The position numbers and the translations under genes are program-made. A DNA stretch of 64,000 nucleotides from Pseudomonadota bacterium (GTDB taxonomy: Bacteria > Pseudomonadota > Alphaproteobacteria > Rhodobacterales > Rhodobacteraceae): the NCBI GenBank assembly GCA_020161655.1, contig JAIUPC010000006.1, forward strand, positions 124,001 through 188,000, written 5' to 3'. The notes beneath the pieces are model-generated. The model worked only from the letters and a program-made list of their open reading frames with translations. It had not been told where the DNA came from and searched no databases. This document shows, piece by piece, positions 17,735 through 26,797 of this stretch (the first letter of the stretch is position 1; each line of letters starts with the position of its first letter).

Positions 17735-18595
17735 ATGCACGACGACAGCCGCAGCCACCCCTTTCGCCACAGCCAGCAGGATGCCGAGGCGGCCGACCGG
17801 ATACCTGACACGCCGCAGACAAGGGCGCCGGCCTACCGGCTCGCCTTCATGGACCCGGAATTCATGTGCCGCGAGGAGTTGCGGCCCGTCCGGTTGCAAC
17901 TGGAACTGCTGAAGCCGCAGATGATCATGGACGAACGCGGCATACAGTCCACCGTGGTCATCATGGGCAGCGCCCGCATCCCCGACCCGACCGGTACGGC
18001 GGCAGGCGTGGAAGAAACGGTGATCGAGACCGGCAAGGGCGGATCGAAAAGCGCGGCGAAGGGGGCCGCAGGGCTGTCGCACTGGTACGATGAGGCGAGA
18101 AAGCTTGCCCGGCTTGTCACCGCGCGGAGCCTCGAAAGCTACGGCCGCGATTTCGTGGTGGTGACGGGCGGCGGGCCGGGGATCATGGAGGCGGGCAACC
18201 GCGGCGCCGACGATGCCGGCGGCCATTCCATCGGGCTCAACATCGTGCTGCCGCATGAACAGGCGCCGAATGCCTATGTGACGCCGGACCTCTGCTTCAA
18301 CTTCCACTATTTCGCCGTCAGGAAGATGCATTTCCTGATGCGCGCACGGGCGATCTGCATCTTCCCCGGCGGCTTCGGCACGCTTGACGAGATGTTCGAG
18401 ACGCTGACCCTGATCCAGACCGGGCGGATGAAGCCGGTCCCGTTCCTCCTCTTCGGGCGGGAGTTCTGGCAGAGCGTCATCAACTGGCAGGCGCTGGCCG
18501 ATGCGGGGACCATATCGGCGGCCGACCTGGACCTTTTCCGCTATGTCGAGACGGCAGAGGAAGCGGCGGAGATCATCTGCGACGCGGAGGAGTGA
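17735..18595 (+). CDS. LOG family (TIGR00730-type) Rossmann protein
   Basis: A 286-aa protein with the LOG signature: VVTGGGPGIMEAGNRGA in the middle and PGGFGTLDEMFETLTLIQ near residue 210. The second matches PGGxGTxxE, in which the Glu is catalytic in cytokinin riboside monophosphate phosphoribohydrolases. About 70 extra N-terminal residues precede the domain. Bacterial members cleave nucleoside 5'-monophosphates to base plus ribose phosphate. ATG 17735 has an AAGGA site 5 nt upstream. It diverges from the dehydratase gene. Confidence 0.88.
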   Translation: MHDDSRSHPFRHSQQDAEAADRIPDTPQTRAPAYRLAFMDPEFMCREELRPVRLQLELLKPQMIMDERGIQSTVVIMGSARIPDPTGTAAGVEETVIETGKGGSKSAAKGAAGLSHWYDEARKLARLVTARSLESYGRDFVVVTGGGPGIMEAGNRGADDAGGHSIGLNIVLPHEQAPNAYVTPDLCFNFHYFAVRKMHFLMRARAICIFPGGFGTLDEMFETLTLIQTGRMKPVPFLLFGREFWQSVINWQALADAGTISAADLDLFRYVETAEEAAEIICDAEE

Positions 18596-18607
18596 GGGGG
18601 CAGGGAG

Positions 18608-19288
18608 TCAGGTTTTCGCGGCGAAGCCTGATGGCTTGAAACGAACCTTCGCCTCCGGTCCCCTTGGGTCGAGATCGTAGAGCGCTGGACGTCGATGGAA
18701 ATATGCCCACCAGGTCTTTTCAGGATAGCTGCTGATCCTGACGCCATGCTTGGTGTGCATCTGCGGCCCGACAACCTGAATCGCGACGCCCTCTCCGTTC
18801 TTGCTGTTCGCCTTGATGAAGTCACGAAGCTTGAGGTCGAGCGCGCTGGCTTCGGGCCGGGGCGGCGCCAGGGTGGCGCTGGCGACCGGCTTCGCCGCAA
18901 CAAGTTCGAACCTCGTACACGCCGCCCGGAACTGCCCAGGCGCCTTCGCTTCGCCGATACCAATCACCGTGACCCCAAGCTCGCGGATGCGGGTCGCAAG
19001 GTGGGTGAAGTCGCGGTCGGAACTGGCAATAACCACGGTGGCAAAGCTGCGGCTTAGAGCGGCCTCCATCGCCTGAACAGTCAGGAGGATGTCGGTTGCG
19101 TTCTTGCCGGTGCCGGAGTGGATGAAGCGAAAGCCGGGCTGGCCGTCCCACTTCGGCTGCGCCGTGGCATTGCCGTAGGCGCGAACGATATCGGCAGCAC
19201 CGGAGCCAGCCGCGATCCTGAGAATGGCAGGCGCATGTTCTGCGCTGATGTTCTCGCCATCGACAAATACCGCCACGCGACCGGACAT
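18608..19288 (-). CDS. NYN-domain (PIN-like) nuclease, LabA/DUF88 type
   Basis: The protein has 226 aa. Residues 1-145 are a NYN domain with the acidic residues of PIN-like nucleases: VFVDGENIS (first Asp), KNATDILLTVQAME (middle Asp), and ASSDRDFTHLATRIRELG (third). Residues about 155-226 form a second small domain (LKLRDFIKANSKNGEGVAIQ, then YPEKTWWAYF) that resembles an OST-HTH/LOTUS RNA-binding module. Such proteins probably cut or bind RNA. It is convergent with the LOG gene, 12 nt apart. Confidence 0.85.
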   Translation of the reverse strand: MSGRVAVFVDGENISAEHAPAILRIAAGSGAADIVRAYGNATAQPKWDGQPGFRFIHSGTGKNATDILLTVQAMEAALSRSFATVVIASSDRDFTHLATRIRELGVTVIGIGEAKAPGQFRAACTRFELVAAKPVASATLAPPRPEASALDLKLRDFIKANSKNGEGVAIQVVGPQMHTKHGVRISSYPEKTWWAYFHRRPALYDLDPRGPEAKVRFKPSGFAAKT

Positions 19289-19371
19289 GGCTTCCCCTCA
19301 AATCACCGCAACTCAACAGTTGGAGCCAAACACGGAAGTCTGGCGAAATCTGGGCCTTAAGCGAACTTGCG

Positions 19372-20664
19372 TCAGACGATAACCGCCATCTTCGCCTGCT
19401 CTCCGACACCGAAAACCCGCTTGTACCGTTCGATCTGGTCCTTCGGACCCATCGCCTTGTTCGGGTTGTCCGAGAGCTTCACCGTCGGACGGCCATTGGC
19501 GCTGACGGCCTTGCAGACGAGGCTGAAGGGTGCCAGCGCATCATTCGGGACAAGCCCGCGGAAATCGTTGGTCAGGAGCGTACCCCAGCCGAAGGAGACC
19601 TTGACGCGGCCTACGAAGCGGGCGTGCAACTCCTCGATCTTGTCGACATCGAGCCCGTCGGAGAAGATCACGAGCTTCTTCGTCGGGTCCTCGCCCCGTT
19701 CCTTCCACCAGCGGATCGCGGTTTCCGCGCCGGTGGCGGGATCGCCGGAATCGATGCGGATGCCGGTCCAGCCGGCGAGCCAGTCTGGGGCGTTGCGAAG
19801 AAAGCCCTCTGTCCCGTAGGTGTCGGGCAGGATGATCCTGAGGTTGCCCTCATGCTCCTCGTGCCAGTCGGCAAGGACGCGGTAGGGCGCCTCGCGCAGT
19901 TCGTCATCGGTTTCGGCCAGCGCGGAATAGACCATCGGCAGTTCATGGGCATTGGTGCCGATCGCCTCGATGTCCCGGCGCATGGCGATGCGGCAGTTCG
20001 ACGTGCCGATGAAGGCCTCGGGCAGGCCCTCGATCATCGCCTGCACGCACCAGTCCTGCCAGAGGAAGGAATGCCGCCGCCGCGTGCCGAAATCGGCGAT
20101 CCTGAGGCCGTCGATCTTCCTCAGGCGTTCGATCTTTTCCCAGATCCGCGCCATGGCGCGGGCATAAAGCACCTCAAGCTCGAACTTGCCCATGGTGGCA
20201 AGGACGGCGCGGGAGCGGAGCTCCATGAGGACGGCAAGCGCGGGGATTTCCCAGAGCATGACCTCGGGCCACTTGCCTTCGAAAGCCAGTTCGTACTGAT
20301 CGCCCTTGCGTTCAAGGTGGTAGGCCGGCAGGCGCAGGTTCTCGAACCACTCCATGAAGGAAGAGCTGAACATCTGGCGCTTGCCGTAGAAGGTGTTGCC
20401 CCTGAGCCAGGTCGACTCGCCGCGCGACAGCGAGAGTGAACGCACATGGTCGAGCTGTTCGCGCAACTCGCCCTCATCAATCAGCTTCGCCAGCGGCACA
20501 TGCTTTGAGCGGTTGATGAGGCTGAAGACCACCGTGGTGTCGGAGCGCTTCCTCAGCACCGACTGGCACATCAGGAGTTTGTAGAAATCGTCGTCGATCA
20601 GCGACCGGACGATCGGGTCGATCCGGAAGTTGTGGTTGTAGACGCGGGTGGCAATATCGACCAT
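19372..20664 (-). CDS. pncB: Nicotinate phosphoribosyltransferase
   Basis: A 430-aa enzyme converting nicotinate and PRPP to nicotinate mononucleotide in NAD salvage. Characteristic stretches are DFYKLLMCQSV near the N-terminus, FGTRRRHSF, GTSNCRIAM, and GTNAHELPMVYSAL, plus FSDGLDVDKIEELH for the phosphate site. It starts directly after the pncA stop (TGAATG, no gap), so pncA and pncB are one transcription unit carrying out two consecutive steps. Confidence 0.95.
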   Translation of the reverse strand: MVDIATRVYNHNFRIDPIVRSLIDDDFYKLLMCQSVLRKRSDTTVVFSLINRSKHVPLAKLIDEGELREQLDHVRSLSLSRGESTWLRGNTFYGKRQMFSSSFMEWFENLRLPAYHLERKGDQYELAFEGKWPEVMLWEIPALAVLMELRSRAVLATMGKFELEVLYARAMARIWEKIERLRKIDGLRIADFGTRRRHSFLWQDWCVQAMIEGLPEAFIGTSNCRIAMRRDIEAIGTNAHELPMVYSALAETDDELREAPYRVLADWHEEHEGNLRIILPDTYGTEGFLRNAPDWLAGWTGIRIDSGDPATGAETAIRWWKERGEDPTKKLVIFSDGLDVDKIEELHARFVGRVKVSFGWGTLLTNDFRGLVPNDALAPFSLVCKAVSANGRPTVKLSDNPNKAMGPKDQIERYKRVFGVGEQAKMAVIV

Positions 20665-21273
20665 TCAGGCCTCCAGCCGCACACCGGCGGCACGCATGTC
20701 ATTCAGGGCAGCGGCGAGAGAGCCGTTGAGGTCGATGGCGCGGCAGGCGCCTTCCAGCACGGTGACGGCAAAGCCGAGCCGGGCCGCGTCGATGGCGGAA
20801 TAGGCGACGCAGAAATCGGTGGCGAGGCCGGTGAAAGTGAGGTCGGTGACGCCGCGCGACCGGAGGTAGCCTTCAAGCCCGGTGGGCGTCTTGTGGTCAT
20901 TCTCGAAAAAGGCGGAATAGCTGTCGATGGCCGCACGGAAACCCTTGCGGATGACAAGGTCGGCGGGATTGGTCCTGAGGGCCTTGTGGAAGGCGGCGCC
21001 ATCGGTGCCCTCGACGCAATGGACGGGCCAGAGCACCTGCGGGCCGTAGGGCATCTGGGTCAGGCTGAAAGGGGCAGCGCCGGGGTGGTTGGCGGCGAAG
21101 GAGGAATGGTCGGCGGGGTGCCAGTCCTGCGTCAGCACCTTCACCGCGAAACCGTCCATCAGGGCGTTGATGCGGGGTATGATCTCATCCCCGCCGGCCA
21201 CGGCAAGCGCGCCGCCGGGGCAGAAATCATTCTGCACGTCGATGACGATCAGACCCTCATTCGACGCGCGCAT
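20665..21273 (-). CDS. pncA: Nicotinamidase
   Basis: A 202-aa cysteine hydrolase converting nicotinamide to nicotinate. Catalytic D12 lies in VIDVQNDFCPGGAL, the metal-binding DWHPADHSSF follows, a Lys lies in VIRKGFR, and the nucleophile Cys is in GLATDFCVAYSA. The start ATG 21273 gives the expected N-terminus; the frame is open further upstream. The next gene, pncB, follows without a gap. Confidence 0.95.
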   Translation of the reverse strand: MRASNEGLIVIDVQNDFCPGGALAVAGGDEIIPRINALMDGFAVKVLTQDWHPADHSSFAANHPGAAPFSLTQMPYGPQVLWPVHCVEGTDGAAFHKALRTNPADLVIRKGFRAAIDSYSAFFENDHKTPTGLEGYLRSRGVTDLTFTGLATDFCVAYSAIDAARLGFAVTVLEGACRAIDLNGSLAAALNDMRAAGVRLEA

Positions 21274-21412
21274 TCCCGTGACCTCCGCCTTTTCACCATC
21301 GGTAGGCAAAGCATTCCCGATGGTCAATCGCCAGCAACGCGCGCGCCGGGCTTGTCTGGCGGCGAAGTGCCTGTTATCCGGCGCGCCTTCTTTCCGGGAC
21401 GGGTGATGAGGC

Positions 21413-22639
21413 ATGGCCGTGCTCGGCATCGACTTCGGCACTTCGAACAGCGGCGCGGCGATCGCGGCGGGTGGGGTGGCGCGCCTCTTGCGGCTTGAAC
21501 CGGGGCAGGACATGCTGCCGACCGCGATCTTCCTCGACTATGCGGCGCGTGAGACGCATGTCGGCAGCGCCGCCGTCGCCCAGATGATCGAAGGGCGCGA
21601 GGGGCGCTTCATGCGGGCGCTGAAAAGCGTGCTCGGCACGCCTCTCGCAAGGGAAAAGCGCCAGTTCCTGAACCGGCGGCTGACCTTGCTGGAGATCGTG
21701 GCGGAGTTTCTGGGCGAGGTGCGCGAGCGCGCGGGCCACGCCACGGGCATGGATCATCGCCGCGTCATCGCCGGGCGACCGGTGCATTTCCACAGCGCCG
21801 ATGCGGGGCGCGATGCGCAAGCCGCCGCCGATCTGGCCGAATGCTACCGGATGGCGGGGTTCGACGAGGTCCGCTTTCTCAACGAACCCGAGGCGGCGGC
21901 ATGGGCGGCGGGGCCGGCGCCGGGGCTGTCGCTGGTGGTCGACATCGGCGGCGGCACCTCGGACTTCACCCTGTTCGAGACCGGGGCCGGCGGCGTGCGG
22001 ATCGTCGCGAGCCACGGCATCAGGCTTGGCGGCACCGATTTCGACCGGCTGGTCAGCGTGGCGCGGGTGATGCCGCTTCTCGGCCTTGGCGGCGAGTTGC
22101 ACAATGAGATCGGGCCGGGCCGCCATGACGTGCCGCGCGCCATCTATCAGGAGCTGGCGAGTTGGGAGAAGATCGCCTTCCTCTACGTCCCGGCGACACT
22201 GCGCGAGGTGAAGCTGATGGCAAGGCTCGCCTGCGAGCCGCGGCCGATGGCGCGGCTGGTGCGTGTGATCGAGGAAGAGACCGGCCATGACATCGCCTTT
22301 GCTGTCGAGGCCGCGAAGATCGCCGCGAACGGTGGCGGGGCTGCGTCGATCAACCTCACGCCGGTCGAGCCGGGGCTGAAGCCGATGCTGACGATGGGCG
22401 ACCTGCAAGAGGCCTGCGGTGCCGCGGCGGTGCAGATCGGGCAGGCCGCGCGCGAGACGCTTGTTCGTGCCGGGGTGCGGCCCGAGGCGGTCGGCCGCGT
22501 CATCCTCGTCGGCGGGTCGAGCCTCTTGCTGGCTGTCGATCAGGCGGTCCGCGCCGCGGTGCCGGGCGCGGCGGTGGAGCGGAGCGATGTCTTCACCGCC
22601 GTCGTGCGTGGCCTCGCCTTGGCCGGGGCGGCGGAATAG
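21413..22639 (+). CDS. Hsp70-family ATPase, YegD-like
   Basis: A 408-aa protein limited to the actin-like ATPase half of Hsp70. It begins [16 protein letters not shown] (phosphate 1), has [15 protein letters not shown] (phosphate 2) near residue 180, and [10 protein letters not shown] (adenosine motif) near 365. The substrate-binding domain of DnaK is missing. E. coli YegD has the same outline; its role is not settled. It is followed 43 nt later by trhO on the same strand. Confidence 0.88.
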   Translation: MAVLGIDFGTSNSGAAIAAGGVARLLRLEPGQDMLPTAIFLDYAARETHVGSAAVAQMIEGREGRFMRALKSVLGTPLAREKRQFLNRRLTLLEIVAEFLGEVRERAGHATGMDHRRVIAGRPVHFHSADAGRDAQAAADLAECYRMAGFDEVRFLNEPEAAAWAAGPAPGLSLVVDIGGGTSDFTLFETGAGGVRIVASHGIRLGGTDFDRLVSVARVMPLLGLGGELHNEIGPGRHDVPRAIYQELASWEKIAFLYVPATLREVKLMARLACEPRPMARLVRVIEEETGHDIAFAVEAAKIAANGGGAASINLTPVEPGLKPMLTMGDLQEACGAAAVQIGQAARETLVRAGVRPEAVGRVILVGGSSLLLAVDQAVRAAVPGAAVERSDVFTAVVRGLALAGAAE

Positions 22640-22682
22640 TCCGGGCTTGCGGGGCGGCGCCGGCTTTCCTATCACGCGGGCC

Positions 22683-23660
22683 ATGACGACCGTGGCCGCC
22701 CTCTACCAGTTCACCCGCTTCGACGACCCCGCCGGCTTGCGCGGGCCGCTTCTGGCGCTTTGCGAGGCGGAGGGCGTACGCGGCACGCTCCTTCTGGCGC
22801 AGGAGGGGATCAACGGCACCATCGCCGGGACAAGGGCGGGGATCGACGCGGTTCTGGCGCATATCCGGGCGCTGCCGGGTTGCGCCGCGCTCGACTGGAA
22901 GGAAAGCACCGCCGCCGAAATGCCCTTCGGCCGGATGAAGGTCAGGCTGAAGCGCGAGATCGTGACGATGGGCGAACCCGACGTCGATCCGCGCGCCGGC
23001 ACCGGGCATTATGTCGAGGCCCAGGACTGGAACGCCCTGATCTCGGCCCCCGATGTGGTCGTGATCGACACCCGCAACGATTACGAGGTCGGCATCGGCA
23101 GCTTTGCCGGGGCGGTCGATCCCGGCACGCGCAGCTTTCGCGAGTTTCCTGGCTGGTGGCGCGAGAATGCGCAGCAGTTCGATGGAAAGCGCGTGGCCAT
23201 GTTCTGCACCGGCGGCATCCGCTGCGAGAAATCGACGAACTTCCTGTTGCAGGAAGGCGTGGCAGAGGTCTTTCACCTGAAGGGCGGCATACTGAAGTAT
23301 CTGGAAGAGGTGCCCGAAGCGGAAAGCCTGTGGCAGGGCGAATGCTTCGTCTTCGACGAGAGGGTCAGCGTCGGCCATGGGCTGACGCCCGGCAAGCACG
23401 GCCTTTGCCGCGCCTGCCGCCGGCCCCTGACCGAGGCGGGCCGCCGCCATCCCGATTACGAGGAAGGCGTGTCCTGCGCCGCCTGCCGGGGCGACTTCAG
23501 CGATGACGACCGCGCCCGGTTCCGCGAAAGGCAGCGGCAGAGCGATCTGGCCCGGTCGCGGGGCGTCGGACACCTTGGCGCCGACAGCGTGCCGTCTCAG
23601 CGCGCGAGGAAGGCCGTGAGTCTGTCGAACCGCGCCGGCGCGACGCGCGACCAGTCATAG
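22683..23660 (+). CDS. trhO: tRNA uridine(34) hydroxylase TrhO (rhodanese-like)
   Basis: The protein has 325 aa from ATG 22683. The N-terminal ferredoxin-like domain carries [15 protein letters not shown]. The rhodanese domain has [20 protein letters not shown] and the active-site Cys in [18 protein letters not shown] cysteine-rich tail (CRACRRPL...CAACRG) resembles a zinc site. TrhO makes 5-hydroxyuridine at tRNA position 34 in a prephenate-dependent or oxygen-dependent way. Its last 64 nt overlap the convergent glycosyltransferase gene, so the final 20 residues may be poorly conserved. Confidence 0.92.
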   Translation: MTTVAALYQFTRFDDPAGLRGPLLALCEAEGVRGTLLLAQEGINGTIAGTRAGIDAVLAHIRALPGCAALDWKESTAAEMPFGRMKVRLKREIVTMGEPDVDPRAGTGHYVEAQDWNALISAPDVVVIDTRNDYEVGIGSFAGAVDPGTRSFREFPGWWRENAQQFDGKRVAMFCTGGIRCEKSTNFLLQEGVAEVFHLKGGILKYLEEVPEAESLWQGECFVFDERVSVGHGLTPGKHGLCRACRRPLTEAGRRHPDYEEGVSCAACRGDFSDDDRARFRERQRQSDLARSRGVGHLGADSVPSQRARKAVSLSNRAGATRDQS

Positions 23661-24838
23661 GCGAAGGACGCGGCGCGTGAGCGCACGCCAAGGTCGCGGC
23701 GCATCTCCTCATCCCCGGCGAAGCGGTGGATCGCGGCGCGCAGCGCTTCAATCTCCAAGGGCTCGACGATCTCCACAAGGCCGGTTTCGGCACCGAAGCG
23801 CCCCGCCCCCGGCAGCGAGGCGATGACCGGGATACTGTAGGACGCCGCCTCGTAGGTCGCGATCGGATCGCCTTCCTCAAGCGAGGGCAGGATTGCTACG
23901 TCGGCGGCCAGATATTCGCTTTCCATGTCGCTCGTGAAACCCGCAACGGAAACCGAGGGCAGGTTCAGGACATCGGCATAGCGTTCCCGGATCAGTTTCG
24001 AGACCTCGCCCACGATCCTGAGTTCGGCATTCTTCGGCGCCACGCGCCAGGCATCGAGAAGATGGTGGAGACCCTTGCGGACGCTGTCGCGCCCGACGAA
24101 GAGGAAGCGCACCGGCCGATCCGTCGGGCGCGACCTTTCCGGCAGGGTTTCGGGAACCCAGGTCCCGAAGCTCGCTGGAATGGTGCGATCCGCATAAGGC
24201 GTGTCGAGATAGGAAATCTCGACCACTGGACTCGGCACGAAGATCGCGGCGCAAAGGGCGTTGCGCGCCTCCTGCATGGCGATCCTTCCGGGGGTGATGC
24301 CATGGTCTGGCGGCGCACCAAGCGCGTCATAGGCGGCGTCGAGCACCTCTTTGGCCTTCGCCATGCGCGTGTTCACGGCTTCGGTCACAATCGGGATCCC
24401 GCGGCGCGCCACGGCCTCGAAGGTCCGCAAGGGAACGGTAGGCCAGAGATAGGCGACCTCGCCCTCCCGTACCGAGGACAGAAACTGCCGGTGGGCGAAT
24501 TCCTGAAGCAATGGCCGCAGCAGGTCGAAGGGCAGATGGGCGGCAATGTTGGGCAGCACGGTCCTGACAGGGACAGGGACGATTTCCCCCGTCCTGCTGC
24601 GCAACGCGGGCGCATGAAGGCGCACCGGCCAGCCGGACTGGCTAAGCGCCTGCATGATGGACCAGCAGGTCTGGCTGAGACCCGACACCTCCACCGGCAC
24701 CCCAAGCAACGCCCGGTAGACCGTGGGGGCGCCGTGGAGATAGGCAGAGCGCCGCACAGGGTTGCTGCTGACACCACTACCCGAGCGATCTGACCGAAAG
24801 CTCAGCTGGCGTCCTCGAACTGGTGAAACCTGATTCAC
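23597..24838 (-). CDS. Glycosyltransferase, GT4-like
   Basis: A 413-aa GT-B glycosyltransferase. The C-terminal donor-binding half has [20 protein letters not shown], then a [23 protein letters not shown] segment typical of GT4 (acidic EGDPIATYE in place of EGFGLPxxE). The N-terminal half is less conserved. The start is GTG 24838 with AAGG 5 nt upstream. It probably adds one sugar to the repeat unit on the cytosolic side of the inner membrane. It lies downstream of the polymerase gene and is likely co-transcribed with it. Confidence 0.85.
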   Translation of the reverse strand: MNQVSPVRGRQLSFRSDRSGSGVSSNPVRRSAYLHGAPTVYRALLGVPVEVSGLSQTCWSIMQALSQSGWPVRLHAPALRSRTGEIVPVPVRTVLPNIAAHLPFDLLRPLLQEFAHRQFLSSVREGEVAYLWPTVPLRTFEAVARRGIPIVTEAVNTRMAKAKEVLDAAYDALGAPPDHGITPGRIAMQEARNALCAAIFVPSPVVEISYLDTPYADRTIPASFGTWVPETLPERSRPTDRPVRFLFVGRDSVRKGLHHLLDAWRVAPKNAELRIVGEVSKLIRERYADVLNLPSVSVAGFTSDMESEYLAADVAILPSLEEGDPIATYEAASYSIPVIASLPGAGRFGAETGLVEIVEPLEIEALRAAIHRFAGDEEMRRDLGVRSRAASFAYDWSRVAPARFDRLTAFLAR

Positions 24839-24865
24839 GTTGACCTTGCTTTCGTGCCTGAACTG

Positions 24866-26437
24866 TTACCGTTTGTGCTTTACGGCATCGCCCTTGCGGG
24901 CGAAGCGCTGCGCCGGGCCGGTTTTGTCACGGTCAGTATAGCGGGTGAATACTTCGAGCGAGCGCCTTGCGTCCTGTGTGTCCTTGGCAGTTACTTCCTC
25001 TGCCGGGTCTGACCGGGCATGTAACGGCTGCACGCCACGGGCATGAACCGGCGCGCCGGCCGAGCCACGTGAATATGAAACGCGCCTGCCGCGTACGGCG
25101 GAAGCAACCGCCGCCTCCCCCTGCCCTGAGTCATCGGTGGCGTTGGCCATCCACACCCCGGCACCGAGGAGGAAGAACACATAGGAGTAAACCGCCGTCC
25201 AGATGTGGACGGTTGTCAGCGTGAAACTCAATCCGACAAAGGCCACCATCCAGCCGAACTGCAAGTTCGCAAGCAACGACCCTTTGGTGAACTTGCGCCG
25301 CCCAACCCGGAACAGTGCATCGGCATATCCGACAGCGATCGTGAGGAAACCCGGAATGCCGTAGCGGACGGCCATGACCAACCAGAAGTTGTCCATGCTT
25401 CCGTCCCTCATGTAGCTGGGACGAATCCAGCTGTTCAGGCCGATCCCGAAGATGGGGTTCGCCCAAACGTTGATCATCCCCCATTCAAAGATGATGCTCC
25501 GGTAATAGGCATTGTGGGCCGAGAAGGTCGCATAGGTCATGAACACCCTGAGCGGCGTCCGGTTCGAGGCGAGATCGATCACGACATAGATGAACACGAA
25601 GATCCCGATCAGGATCTTCCAGCGCGCCTCGTTGTTGCGCAGCATGAAGGCCCAGAAGACCAGAAACATCTGGAGCATTGCCGCGAGGAGCGCGCCGCTC
25701 GACAAAGAGAGGAACACGCCGACACAAATCGCCATCGACAGCGCATATCGCGCTGAGTTCGAGATGATCCCGCGCATCGAGGCATAGGTCATGGCGAGGA
25801 CGGACGAGCAGAAAAGTCCGAAATGGATGGGGTGTGCAAAGTAAACCTGCACCCGCTCCAGCCCCATGCGCTTTTCGATGTTGACCTGCACTACGCTCCA
25901 CATGCCTGGAATTTTGTCGACCCAGAGCGGGATCAACGCTCTGCCGTTGAGCGTTTCACTGATAGCAAGGGGAAGCGCGACCACGACTAGCACGAGGATC
26001 ATGCGTATCAGCGCAATGAACGCCGCCGGCGTTCGGATATAGGCACGTGCGAGGGTGTAGCCCCCCAGAAACTCAACCGAGAATGAGCCAATGTTCTGAA
26101 GCGCGAGATCGGGGTTGTTCACGATGAGCGCGAGCGACGCCCAGAGGATATGCACATAGAAGAGATAGTCGATCGGATAGACTTTTCCGTACTTGCCGGA
26201 AAAAAGATTCATCGTCGTCGGCACGATGGTCAGTATCAGCATCAGACGCATGCTGGTGATCGCGACCGAGCCGATGTTGAAGCCGATCGGGATGACCACC
26301 GTAAAGAGGTACAGGAGGACGAGCGGGTGCAGCGTTTCCTTCCGCACGCCGGCGTAACCAGCTGCGAAGCCATCGGGCGAGCGTATGTTCGTCGCAGTAC
26401 TTGTCACAGGTCTCTGCCGTTTGCTGGTCTCGGCCAT
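24866..26437 (-). CDS. O-antigen-ligase/Wzy-like polysaccharide polymerase
   Basis: A 523-aa polytopic membrane protein with about 10-12 hydrophobic segments between residues 30 and 430 (for example LMLILTIVPTTMNLF, FIALIRMILVLVVVALPLAI) and a long periplasmic loop containing YYRSIIFEWG and FGIGLNSW, as in the Wzy_C region of the polymerase/ligase superfamily. The C-terminal 90 residues are soluble, basic and low in complexity. ATG 26437 has GGGGA 5-6 nt upstream. The role inferred is polymerising repeat units in the periplasm together with the flippase at 47.15 kb. Confidence 0.82.
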   Translation of the reverse strand: MAETSKRQRPVTSTATNIRSPDGFAAGYAGVRKETLHPLVLLYLFTVVIPIGFNIGSVAITSMRLMLILTIVPTTMNLFSGKYGKVYPIDYLFYVHILWASLALIVNNPDLALQNIGSFSVEFLGGYTLARAYIRTPAAFIALIRMILVLVVVALPLAISETLNGRALIPLWVDKIPGMWSVVQVNIEKRMGLERVQVYFAHPIHFGLFCSSVLAMTYASMRGIISNSARYALSMAICVGVFLSLSSGALLAAMLQMFLVFWAFMLRNNEARWKILIGIFVFIYVVIDLASNRTPLRVFMTYATFSAHNAYYRSIIFEWGMINVWANPIFGIGLNSWIRPSYMRDGSMDNFWLVMAVRYGIPGFLTIAVGYADALFRVGRRKFTKGSLLANLQFGWMVAFVGLSFTLTTVHIWTAVYSYVFFLLGAGVWMANATDDSGQGEAAVASAVRGRRVSYSRGSAGAPVHARGVQPLHARSDPAEEVTAKDTQDARRSLEVFTRYTDRDKTGPAQRFARKGDAVKHKR

Positions 26438-26449
26438 TTTCGTCCCCAT

Positions 26450-26797
26450 CTATAAACCAACACGCGAGTGCAGGCGAGCAAGCACGGCCATATGTTGCCG
26501 AAGTTTCTGCCATTCGCGACGAATGCTGGCACAGGGTCTTACTGTTTCGAGTTTCGAACGTGGCACGGCGTCGCTTCCTGAAGCAACGTTAACGCGCCAA
26601 CCCGGCCAGTGCCCGGTCGCGCAACGCTTTGTCGCGCAATGCTAATGAAGGCGGCGCGAACCGTCGGGCGGGGCCTCAATTCCGCCCGGCGATGCGTGAC
26701 CCGGGCCTGCGCCTGACGCCATTCACCGGACGAGCGTCGAAGGTTGACCGGCTACAACGGCCCGACCCTGGATGCGATGTCCCAGAGGGGAACCCAG
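26450..26797. promoter_or_regulatory. Divergent intergenic region upstream of the polymerase and spike-like genes
   Basis: There is no gene in these 350 bp. The region is lower in G+C than its neighbours. It holds CTGTTTCGAGTTTCGAA at 26541-26557, whose CTGTTTCG half is shared with the palindrome at 35045-35065 in the other divergent EPS promoter region. Two TGGCAC words lie at about 26525 and 26560. No clear -35/-10 pair was found. Confidence 0.45.

Noticed and set aside
16736..18331. Extended start of the threonine dehydratase frame to 18331
   Set aside because: The extension runs antisense to the LOG gene. TTG 17665 with AGGGAGG 6 nt upstream gives the homologous N-terminus.
23597..23660. 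Overlap of trhO and the glycosyltransferase as a sign of misassembly
   Set aside because: Convergent 3' overlaps of tens of bases also occur at recQ/histidine kinase and the acyltransferase/flippase pair here; both proteins end plausibly.
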